Source: Leuctra nigra
Taxonomy: Eukaryota > Arthropoda > Insecta > Plecoptera > Leuctridae
Assembly (NCBI GenBank): GCA_934045905.1
Contig: OW203762.1
Span: 1,364,001-1,428,000 of the forward strand
Reading direction: 5' to 3'
DNA: 64,000 nucleotides
The notes below the pieces were generated by a model. The model searched no databases and was not told the DNA's origin. It saw nothing but the letters and a program-made list of their open reading frames with translations. Both the position numbers and the translations under genes were made by a program. Below are positions 54,561 to 64,000 of the stretch, in pieces. Within the stretch, counting starts at the first letter, position 1, and every line of letters begins with the position of its first letter.

Positions 54561-55817
54561 AATCACATGTGAACCTGACCCAATGGAAGAGACAATCACA
54601 TGTGAACCTGACCCAATGGAAGAGACAATCACATGTGAACCTGACCCAATGGAAGAGACAATCACATGTGAACCTGACCCAATGGAAGAGACAATCACAT
54701 GTGAACCTGACCCAATGGAAGAGACAATCACATGTGAACCTGACCCAATGGAAGAGACAATCACATGTGAACCTGACCCAATGGAAGAGACAATCACATG
54801 TGAACCTGACCCAATGGAAGAGACAATCACATGTAAACCTGACCCAATGGAAAGGACAATCACATGTGAACCTGACCCAATGGAAGAGACAATCACATGT
54901 GAAGCTGACCCAATGGAAGAGACAATCACATGTAAACCTGACCCAATGGAAAGGACAATCACATGTGAACCTGACCCAATGGAAGAGACAATCACATGTG
55001 AACCTGACCCAATGGAAGAGACAATCACATGTGAACCTGACCCAATGGAAGACACAATCACATGTGAACCTGACCCAATGGAAGAGACAATCACATGTGA
55101 ACCTGACCCAATGGAAGAGACAATCACATGTGAACCTGACCCAATGGAAGAGACAATCACATGTGAACCTGACCCAATGGAAGAGACAATCACATGTGAA
55201 CCTGACCCAATGGAAGAGACAATCACATGTAAACCTGACCCAATGGAAAGGACAATCACATGTGAACCTGACCCAATGGAAGAGACAATCACATGTGAAG
55301 CTGACCCAATGGAAGAGACAATCACATGTAAACCTGACCCAATGGAAAGGACAATCACATGTGAACCTGACCCAATGGAAGAGACAATCACATGTGAACC
55401 TGACCCAATGGAAAGGACAATCACATGTGAACCTGACCCAATGGAAGAGACAATCACATGTGAACCTGACCCAATGGAAGAGACAATCACATGTGAAGCT
55501 GACCCAATGGAAGAGACAATCACATGTAAACCTGACCCAATGGAAGGACAATCACATGTGAACCTGACCCAATGGAAGAGACAATCACATGTGAACCTGA
55601 CCCAATGGAAGAAACAATCACATGTGAAGCTGACCCAATGGAAGAGACAATCACATGTGAACCTGACCCAATGGAAGAGACAATCACATGTGAACCTGAC
55701 CCAATGGAAGACACAATCACATGTGAACCTGACCCAATGGAAGAGACAATCACATGTGAACCTGACCCAATGGAAGAGACAATCACATGTGAACCTGACC
55801 CAATGGAAGAAACAATC
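54561..55817. repeat. 33-bp tandem array, about 38 copies, with higher-order pattern
   Basis: The unit is 'aatcacatgtgaacctgacc' plus 'caatggaagagac'. Variants (GTAAACC, GGAAAGGAC, GTGAAGCTG) occur together as a multi-unit block that reappears near 54830, 55220 and 55480, a higher-order repeat. The period of 33 keeps frames open on both strands, so MEETITCEPDP-type ORFs arise. There is no start context, domain or splice evidence for a gene. Confidence 0.95.
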
Positions 55818-56060
55818 AAGTCAATGAGGTTGTTGGGAAATATGCCAGGCATTTCCGTCTATAACGGGGCTAATTATACGCTAGGTTCTGGTTTGTCTAC
55901 GTGTTGAATACTTCCTTATACATGGAGGTGGCGGCATCCGACAATCAATGAAGAAACATGATGTCGTCAGATCTACACAGGCCACAGGAAGCGATGCGTA
56001 AGATTAGACTTTTAGGCAAAATAAAGAAAAAACATTTTAAATAACAATCAATTAATAATC

Positions 56061-58580
56061 ATTCACAGGAATTATACACGTGACCGCTGTTGTGACTTTA
56101 GTGTCGGGGGTTTCACACAACCAATCACAGGAACTATACACGTGACCGCTGTTGTGACTTTAGTGTCGGGGGTTTCACACAACCAATCACAGGAACTATA
56201 CACGTGACCGCTGTTGTGACTTTAGTGTTGGGGGTTTCACACAACCAATCACAGGAACTATACACGTGACCGCTGTTGTGACTTAAGTGTTGGGGGTTTC
56301 ACACAACCAATCACAGGAACTATACACGTGACCGCTGTTGTGACTTTAGTGTCGGGGGTTTCACCCAACCAATCACAGGAACTATACACGTGACCGCTGT
56401 TGTGACTTTAGTGTCGGGGGTTTCACACAACCAATCACAGGAACTATACACGTGACCGCTGTTGTGACTTTAGTGTCGGGGGTTTCACACAACCAATCAC
56501 AGGAACTATACACGTGACCGCTGTTGTGACTTTAGTGTCGGGGGTTTCACACAACCAATCACAGGAACTATACACGTGACCGCTGTTGTGACTTTAGTGT
56601 CGGGGGTTTCACACAACCAATCACAGGAACTATACACGTGACCGCTGTTGTGACTTTAGTGTCGGGGGTTTCACACAACCAATCACAGGAACTATACACG
56701 TGACCGCTGTTGTGACTTTAGTGTCGGGGGTTTCACACAACCAATCACAGGAACTATACACGTGACCGCTGTTGTGACTTTAGTGTCGGGGGTTTCACAC
56801 AACCAATCACAGGAACTATACACGTGACCGCTGTTGTGACTTTAGTGTCGGGGGTTTCACACAACCAATCACAGGAACTATACACGTGACCGCTGTTGTG
56901 ACTTTAGTGTCGGGGGTTTCACACAACCAATCACAGGAACTATACACGTGACCGCTGTTGTGACTTTAGTGTCGGGTGTTTCACACAACCAATCACAGGA
57001 ACTATACACGTGACCGCTGTTGTGACTTTAGTGTCGGGTGTTTCACACAACCAATCACAGGAACTATACACGTGACCGCTGTTGTGACTTTAGTGTCGGG
57101 GGTTTCACACAACCAATCACAGGAACTATACACGTGACCGCTGTTGTGACTTTAGTGTCGGGTGTTTCACACAACGAATCACAGGAACTATACACGTGAC
57201 CGCTGTTGTGACTTTAGTGTCGGGGGTTTCACACAACCAATCACAGGAACTATACACGTGACCGCTGTTGTGACTTTAGTGTCGGGGGTTTCACACAACC
57301 AATCACAGGAACTATACACGTGACCGCTGTTGTGACTTTAGTGTCGGGGGTTTCACACAACCAATCACAGGAACTATACACGTGACCGCTGTTGTGACTT
57401 TAGTGTCGGGGTTTCACACAACCAATCACAGGAACTATACACGTGACCGCTGTTGTGACTTTAGTGTCGGGGGTTTCACACAACCAATCACAGGAACTAT
57501 ACACGTGACCGCTGTTGTGACTTTAGTGTCGGGGGTTTCACACAACCAATCACAGGAACTATACACGTGACCGCTGTTGTGACTTTAGTGTCGGGGGTTT
57601 CACACAACCAATCACAGGAACTATACACGTGACCGCTGTTGTGACTTTAGTGTCGGGGTTTCACACAACCAATCACAGGAACTATACACGTGACCGCTGT
57701 TGTGACTTTAGTGTCGGGGGTTTCACACAACCAATCACAGGAACTATACACGTGACCGCTGTTGTGACTTTAGTGTCGGGTGTTTCACACAACCAATCAC
57801 AGGAACTATTCACGTGACCGCTGTTGTGACTTAAGTGTCGGGGGTTTCACCCAACCAATCACAGGAACTATACACGTGACCGCTGTTGTGACTTTAGTGT
57901 CGGGGGTTTCACACAACCAATCACAGGAACTATACACGTGACCGCTGTTGTGACTTTAGTGTCGGGGGTTTCACACAACCAATCACAGGAACTATACACG
58001 TGACCGCTGTTGTGACTTTAGTGTCGGGGGTTTCACACAACCAATCACAGGAACTATACACGTGACCGCTGTTGTGACTTTAGTGTCGGGGGTTTCACAC
58101 AACCAATCACAGGAACTATACACGTGATCGCTGTTGTGACTTTAGTGTCGGGGGTTTCACACAACCAATCACAGGAACTATACACGTGACCGCTGTTGTG
58201 ACTTTAGTGTCGGGGGTTTCACACAACCAATCACAGGAACTATACACGTGACCGCTGTTGTGACTTTAGTGTCGGGGGTTTCACACAACCAATCACAGGA
58301 ACTATACACGTGACCGCTGTTGTGACTTTAGTGTCGGGGGTTTCACACAACCAATCACAGGAACTATACACGTGACCGCTGTTGTGACTTTAGTGTCGGG
58401 GGTTTCACACAACCAATCACAGGAACTATACACGTGACCGCTGTTGTGACTTTAGTGTCGGGGGTTTCACACAACCAATCACAGGAACTATACACGTGAC
58501 CGCTGTTGTGACTTTAGTGTCGGGGGTTTCACACAACCAATCACAGGAACTATACACGTGACCGCTGTTGTGACTTTAGT
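56061..58580. repeat. 62-bp tandem array, about 41 copies, one E-box per unit
   Basis: The unit contains 'aatcacaggaactatacacg', TGACCGCTGTTGTGAC, TTTAGTGTCGGGGG and TTTCACACAACC. CACGTG (within TACACGTGACC) is present in essentially every unit. GTTGTG and CACAAC in each unit are inverted, 21 nt apart. Divergence between units is one to three changes. The period of 62 is not a multiple of three, so no long ORF appears. Confidence 0.95.
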
Positions 58581-58989
58581 GATTTCCTTGCTGTGTTGAT
58601 GACAAATCCACGTGTACATTTGCGCCTCGCTGAATGATTAAAATCTTATGTAAACAAGTACCTAAGTGAACCAATGCAATCCAGGGGACTCTCTCTTATC
58701 TGTGATGGTGAATTATAGAATAACAACGACAACATAACTTTTTAAAATGAAAAACAAACGACTTTTGGAAGTAATCAAGTAGCTTTGTTCCAAGTGGTGC
58801 AGCCAATGTCAAGATATGACGTCACTTCTACGGTTTGACAACGGCGGTACAAAAGTCATAGTGGTGAAGACACCTCAGCTGCAAAAGTGCACAAGTAATG
58901 AAAATGAGCGGCAATCTCCAGAGCACTCTTGTATATGGACATGATGATGATTGTGTTCGCTAAGTGTCGTGTAGGTGGCAGCACCGAGC
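58581..58989. other. Stretch with a degenerate H1 body fragment
   Basis: At 58790-58910 'gatatgacgtcacttc', 'ggcggtacaaaag' and 'aaaagtgcacaagtaatg' follow the H1 body order with many substitutions. The remainder shows no gene. Confidence 0.5.
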
Positions 58990-59330
58990 AGACATTACAA
59001 CACAGCAGGGGCTAAGTCGGAGGAGTTGTAGCAATTAATCTCCCTCTCCCCCACCCCCTTTCCCACGTGATGTCGGTCAAACAGTCCGACCTGGACTCTA
59101 CGGTCGGGGACAAGCAAAGATGAACCCAGTTTAACTTGGCCAGGTATAGGGCGGCCCATGCTAGAGCAGGTTCATCTTTGCCTGTCACCGACCATAGCGC
59201 TAGTGACTCTTCACAATTAAAACTAGCCAAGTAACAAAATATCCGACCGACCGGAGCTCGAATCCGGGATCTCTCACTGACCGGGCGAGAGCTCTACCAA
59301 CTGAGCCACGCGAAGACATTAAAAGCAAGT
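58990..59330 (-). mobile_element. tRNA-derived SINE
   Basis: On the minus strand a tRNA-like head (59244-59317) is followed by a body with an internal hairpin. The arms 'gcaaagatgaacc' and its reverse complement lie at about 59114-59126 and 59169-59181. A body with a strong stem after a tRNA head is typical of SINEs. Exact ends and a target duplication were not found. Confidence 0.55.
59244..59317 (-). other. tRNA-like head of the SINE (not a functional tRNA)
   Basis: The D arm (GCTC/GAGC), anticodon stem (CTCGC/GTGAG) and T arm (CCGGA-TTCGAGC-TCCGG) can all be drawn, with A box TGGCTCAGTTGG. The seven-nt anticodon loop CCGGTCA lacks U33 and would carry GGU. The acceptor strands (CTTCGCG and TCGGTCG) do not pair. 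This is tRNA-derived, not an active tRNA gene. Confidence 0.6.
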
Positions 59331-59700
59331 TTAAAATTTTTCATTTTTTTTTTAATCTAATTAAGGGCCAGTCTGTCAATACTAACTTCACTGAACTTTT
59401 AAACGGTTAAGGACCTGATTGTCATGCCAACATCCAATGACATTGCTATAACTGTGTACTGGGCTTAGCAGAGTATTGAAATACTGGACCAAAATAATTC
59501 ATTGATTCATTCATTGTCGAAAATATCATCGGAATATTTTAGGTGTTTTAATTTCACCTAATATTCTAAAATAATTTCTACTTACCTACAGTAATTTTGA
59601 CCCTCACTTTCAAAGCTTTTATGTTGAAATGTGATTTCTTTAATTTTAGCCACCTGTTACTCAAAAGTTCATGTAAGGAATTTTCAGAATTTGTGCCCCG
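59331..59700. other. Intergenic, no gene recognised
   Basis: AT-rich sequence with no ORF or shared repeat. Confidence 0.4.
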
Positions 59701-59842
59701 CCGGGTAGGACCAACTCTGGATTAAGTTAACTCTCGATGATTAGTGGAAATTAGTGAATCTTATTGGCTATGGAATTCGCGCCAACTTGTTTCATTGGTT
59801 ACCCCTCGAGAGTTAACTTAATCCAGAGTTGGTCCTACCCGG
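59701..59842. mobile_element. 142-bp MITE with 37-bp inverted repeats
   Basis: CCGGGTAGGACCAACTCTGG and the following 17 bases (59701-59737) are perfectly inverted at 59806-59842, around a 68-bp loop. It is non-coding. No clear target duplication. Confidence 0.8.
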
Positions 59843-60141
59843 CCATCTTATATTGTATAAAGTTTTGTAGTGTTTAACATTCAAATATAAAAAAAATACA
59901 AAAATATGGCATTATTGTATTGTTAAAAACAATAAAATTAGCAAAGTAATTTTTATAATTATTTGTATTGACTTATGGAATTGTATGGTGAGCCAATTCA
60001 CAACCCATTTGGGAGATTTGGGTACAGAAGAAAAGCAATTTAAAATTGTCTTACGAGTTGCTTTTCACCTCGATTGATGAGAAACATGGGGTTTATGGAA
60101 ATCTTACAGAAGTGGACCCGAGCAACGTCCGATCAATATTA
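59843..60141. other. Intergenic, no gene recognised
   Basis: AT-rich spacer between a MITE and H1 copy 9. Confidence 0.4.
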
Positions 60142-63100
60142 CCCAGAAAAAAACACTCCGTGTAAAAAAGGCAGCCAAGTCTCTTTACTTTAAAAAAATT
60201 CAACACCGAAAAGGAGTGATATCAAAAAAGAAGCCAAGTCAATGACATTTCCAAATATTTAATCGTATCTTTGAAATAAAAGTATAAACACCGAGAAATA
60301 CTTTACAAAAGGACTTGGCGCATCGTTTTTTTAAAGACATCATTCTATCCTATAAGTGGAAAGAAATTTACAATTAGGTACATTTTCCTCTTTTTTTTAG
60401 AGCCAGTATCTATGAATCAAGCTACTTTTAGTAATGGCTATTTTATAGTTTTGTCAATGGCGATAGAAGAAAGATTTCATGTTGTAATAGATAAGTAATG
60501 TAGTAAGGGTGGAAGAATTAAATAACAATTGGAAGTGGGCTCATTTATATTTTTATAGCACTGTTAATATGGTGATATTAGAAGGGTATGTTTTCATAAT
60601 TTGATCTTGATTGAGGGAAATCATGAAACGTTGTAAAATAATTACTAACTATCTATGGAACACTATTATATATTTTTGAAGTGTCAAGTGTATAAAGTTA
60701 AACAATTTAAAGAAATTCCATGTGCCGTCTCTGTGTACTTTGTGAAATGTATTGTTATAAAATGCGGATTAATAGAAATGTATTTCATGATGCGAAGGTA
60801 TAACGCATGAGACTTAATTATGTTGACCACGAAACAATATTACGAAGATAACTATTGTGTATTTATAGAAAACATAGGCAACAAGTTTCATAGCGTATAT
60901 ATTCATATAGAAAATATTTTACAGTAGGTATGTATAATATGTAATTGAAAGATGTGTCCCTATTATTCTAAAAATTCTAAATGACGGTTGTATATAAATG
61001 GCATATGCTTATAAATAGAAAAATGTCTTTAAAAAAGCGATGCGCCAAGTCCTTTTGTAAAGTATTTCTCGGTGTTTATACTTTTATTTCAAAGATACGA
61101 TTAAATATTTGGAAATGTCATTGACTTGGCTTCTTTTTTGATATCACTCCTTTTCGGTGTTGAATTTTTTTAAAGTAAAGAGACTTGGCTGCCTTTTTTA
61201 CACGGAGTGTTTTTTTCTGGGATATCACTTCTTTTGTTAGTTTATTCATACAGCTTGTAGCACATGTCCTACCAAGGACTAATTTCTTTAAAAAAATACG
61301 CCTCAACCGATTTGGTTAGTAAGAAAAGTTGCATTTGGTACAAGCTTAAAATGATTATCCAAGAAGAATAGTCTAAGTTTCGTTACAATCTGTCCAGACG
61401 TTTTCGATATCTGACTTCACTTCCAGTTTAAAAAATGGCGCTCAATAATACTGCCGCCTTGAATTCATAAAAGTGCAACATAATTGCATAATTAAGCTGC
61501 AATCTCTGCAGTTGTTTTCGATATATGACGTCACTTCCGGTTTTGAAATAGCGGCCGAAAATAATGTCATCTTGAATCCATAAATATAAGGGCTATATAA
61601 TTACATAATTTAGTTGCAATCGGTACATCTGTTTTCTATAAATGACGTCACTTCCTGTTTTAAATATGGCGGCCAGAAATAATGTTGTCTTGAATTCATA
61701 ATTATAAGTCCAACATAATTAGATAATTTAGTTGCAATCGGTACAGCCGTTTTCGACATATGACGTCACTTTCGGTTTTAACAATGGCGGTCGAAAATAA
61801 TGTCGTCTTTAATTCAAAAATATAAGTCCTACATAATTACATAATTTAGTTGCAATCGGTACATCCGTTTTTGATATATGACGTCACTTCCGGTTTAAAC
61901 AATGGCGGCCAAAAATAATGTCGTCTTGAATTCATAATTATTAGTCCTACACAATTCCAAAATTTGGTTACAATCGATACAGCCGTTTTCGATATATGAA
62001 GTCACTTCCGGTTTTTGCAAATGGCGGCCGAGTACACCGCAATCTTGAATTTATAATTATTCACAATGTATGTTTACTAAATATCTATTTAAAAGTATAG
62101 ATTGGGGAATTTAGTGTCATTTAGCATATTAATGGCGTCATTTAGCATATTTATGACGTCATTTCCGGTATAGGTAATAAGAAAACAATCTAGTTCTATC
62201 TATTTGATACTTCATGAATGACCTTCTGAATTCTTTAGCGATAATTTCCGTCAAATCGGTCATGCCGTTTTCAATATATGACGTCACTTCCGGTTTCATT
62301 TAGTGGTTCCTGCCGCCATTTCCGGTACCGTTTATTTGTATATTCATTTATCCCAATTGATTTTTCAAAAAGATTGCAGAATGCATAGACAGGAGCTAGT
62401 TCAGTGGCAATCGGTACAGGTGTTTTCGATATATGACGTCACTTCCGGTTTCAGGAATGGCGACCGAGAACACTGTATTGAAATTATAATTATTTTGTAT
62501 TGTCTATGTTACAATGTAAGCTAATTATATGTGTATTTAAAGTATAATTTGATGAAATAAGCTAAATATTGTGAATTTATGACGTCACTTCCGGTTTAGA
62601 AAATAAGAAAATATTTTTTTTTTTATTGATACTTCATAAAGATGACCATCTTAATCGAATGGCGCTAATTTCGTTCTAATCGGTCCAGCCGTTTTTTATA
62701 TATGACGTCACTTCCGGTTTAAAAATGGCGGCACAAAAAATTTATAAGAGGCAAGGTATCATCAGACGCCAAAAGTGCATATGTGGTAAAAATTTCAGGT
62801 TGATCGGTTCAGCCGTTTAGGCTGTGGCGGTGATAGCAACTTTTTCGGGAATCATATGAAGAAGAAGAAGAAGAAGAAGAAGAAGAAGAAGAAGAAGAAG
62901 AAGAAGAAGAAGAAGAAGAATAAGAAGAAGAAGAAGAAGAAGCAGATGAAAGCGGTGTAATTTCACGATTTTCACTGCCCTCTAGGTCGTAAACGGCATG
63001 ACTGGTTGTTGTCGCGTGATGTATATGTTGTTAGGTGGGCCATAGCTCAAAATTAAGACATTTCACAACAATGAGAGATTTTCCATTGTTGAGATCCAGT

Positions 63101-63236
63101 AGGCCGAAAATGCTATGTTGTTGCTTACAGTAAAAGTAGTTGGTCTGCTCCTCAGTTTATATAGGCATTTACGGTATGTTGAGTGACTGTGAGTGTACGG
63201 TAAGACTTGGCTGAGTGGAGCGACCGCTCCACTAGA
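60142..63236 (+). mobile_element. H1 Helitron-like element, long subtype, complete (copy 9)
   Basis: Starts CCCAGAAAAAAACACTCC after A (60141). The foldback arms lie at 60142-60340 and 61030-61221 around a 690-bp loop, longer than in copies 5-8. The body (61222-63236) holds about ten CRE/ETS-type sites in 118-bp-type repeats and a GAA microsatellite. It ends GTGGAGCGACCGCTCCAC-TAGA before T. At 3095 bp it is the largest copy, yet it has no Rep, helicase or transposase ORF, so it must depend on an enzyme encoded elsewhere. Confidence 0.85.
62858..62941. repeat. GAA microsatellite inside H1
   Basis: About 28 triplets of GAA/AAG with one TAA interruption. Other copies have only 'tgaagaagaag'-type stubs at the same place (for example 44726 and 42163), so it expanded in this copy alone. 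Confidence 0.95.
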
Positions 63237-64000
63237 TCCTTTGTTTTCACCTTGAGCTCGGAATTTGCGTTACGATAGACCTCTATAGAAATCGTCATTT
63301 TAGCCCAATTTTAATCAAACCCGGACTTTTCCTGTAGATAATTTCGAGCCAAATAAAGTGCACACAATTTCAATCGAATCCGTTGAGTATTTCGAGAGAT
63401 ATTGCATGGAATGCACAATTTCATGAAAAAACATACTTTTTTTCGAAACTTTGAAACTTCAGGAAGCCGTGAATCCATTGGCAGTGAAGAAAATACAATT
63501 TAACTCTGTGGACCTTGACTAAATAGAACCACTTGAAAAGCAACAATTAAATGTAATTAGATGTTATTTTGGGGGTTGAAAATGTTGTGTGGGGTGGGGG
63601 GAGGGGGGCGCAAGAGAACTTTTCTGATGTTGGACATTTTGCCCGACTGTACCTCCTTACGTCACATCGCATTTTGAAAATGATTTGAGTATATTGAAAA
63701 CTGAAAGTACCATTTAGGAATCAAAATTAAATTGTATTGTTGTTAATTGTTGTGATTTCTGTAGAGATGCGTACATTTATATAATCAGGTTGAATCTTAT
63801 TATGTGGTGACCTGAATTAAATCGCATTAAATTCTACTACACAGTCTTGACCATGGTCTTCAAGTATACTTTGTGCTTTATCGATCATGACCAAATAGCT
63901 GTGAGGAAAGTAAAGTCACGTGAGAGTAGTCAGACAACGACAGAAATGCTCTTCACTCTGCTTTCATATAAACTTGATAGTGTGTCCCGTGTTTTCTTAG
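63237..64000. other. Intergenic, no gene recognised
   Basis: No ORF and no shared repeat. There is a G-rich patch near 63580-63610. Confidence 0.45.

Noticed and set aside
54360..55907. MEETITCEPDP repeat protein and its counterparts on the other strand
   Set aside because: A 33-bp satellite is open in several frames. There is no gene structure.
32638..58580. CRISPR-like arrays
   Set aside because: The tandem units are contiguous copies without unique spacers, and the sequence is eukaryotic.
59244..59317. Functional tRNA gene
   Set aside because: The acceptor stem does not pair and U33 is missing, so it is the head of a SINE.

Overview
The window looks like non-coding, repeat-saturated DNA from an arthropod, most likely an insect. 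The support is AT-rich intergenic sequence, a spliced homeobox exon of NK type, a Ty3/gypsy element of mag-like build, LINE, SINE and Penelope-like remnants, and many non-autonomous DNA elements. A hemipteran such as a planthopper is a guess, not a conclusion. I see no bacterial gene organisation.

Only one piece of a host gene is supported. It is the last coding exon of an NK-class homeobox gene on the minus strand (32242-32637). It begins inside the homeodomain at the common Gln44/Val45 intron position. The intron next to it opens with about 52 nearly identical 63-bp units (32638-35913), each carrying a copy of the 3' splice site. The exon for the front of the homeodomain is not visible, so everything from 32638 rightwards may be intron, which would then be at least 31 kb long.

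The only intact protein gene is the gag-pol ORF (48873-52802) of a complete LTR retrotransposon (48588-53166). Its 164-bp LTRs look identical by eye and it has a 5-bp target duplication (TATAC), so it inserted recently.

That retrotransposon sits inside one of at least nine copies of a family I call H1. H1 has a 5' end made of a huge foldback and a 3' end GTGGAGC-GACC-GCTCCAC-TAGA. A nested pair at 39834-42462 lets the empty site be rebuilt exactly: H1 inserted between A and T with no target duplication, as a rolling-circle (Helitron) element would. H1 also carries dozens of ETS/CRE-like sites (CCGGAAGTGACGTCA). A second dispersed family, H2, ends in CTAG|T or CTGG|T and also looks Helitron-like.

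Layout: 1-8.3 kb, H1 and H2 remnants, two GAT microsatellites seeded at a LINE tail, and an 85-bp array. 8.3-15 kb, an H1 copy, hAT-like elements, an H2 copy, a 45-bp array and a mariner-like foldback element. 15-30 kb, Penelope-like inverted repeats with a hammerhead-like motif, H2 copies, a 1-kb duplication, a 70-bp array and a 1-kb TIR element. 30-36.5 kb, the homeobox exon with its arrays. 36.5-48 kb, Penelope-like remnants with further hammerhead-like motifs, nested H1 copies, a THAP-domain pseudogene and a LINE fragment. 48-54 kb, the gypsy element in H1. 54-58.6 kb, 33-bp and 62-bp arrays. 58.6-64 kb, a tRNA-derived SINE, a small MITE and the longest H1 copy.

The long ORFs inside the tandem arrays are artefacts of unit lengths divisible by three and are not annotated as genes. 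Boundaries of degraded repeats are approximate, because all comparisons were made by eye.
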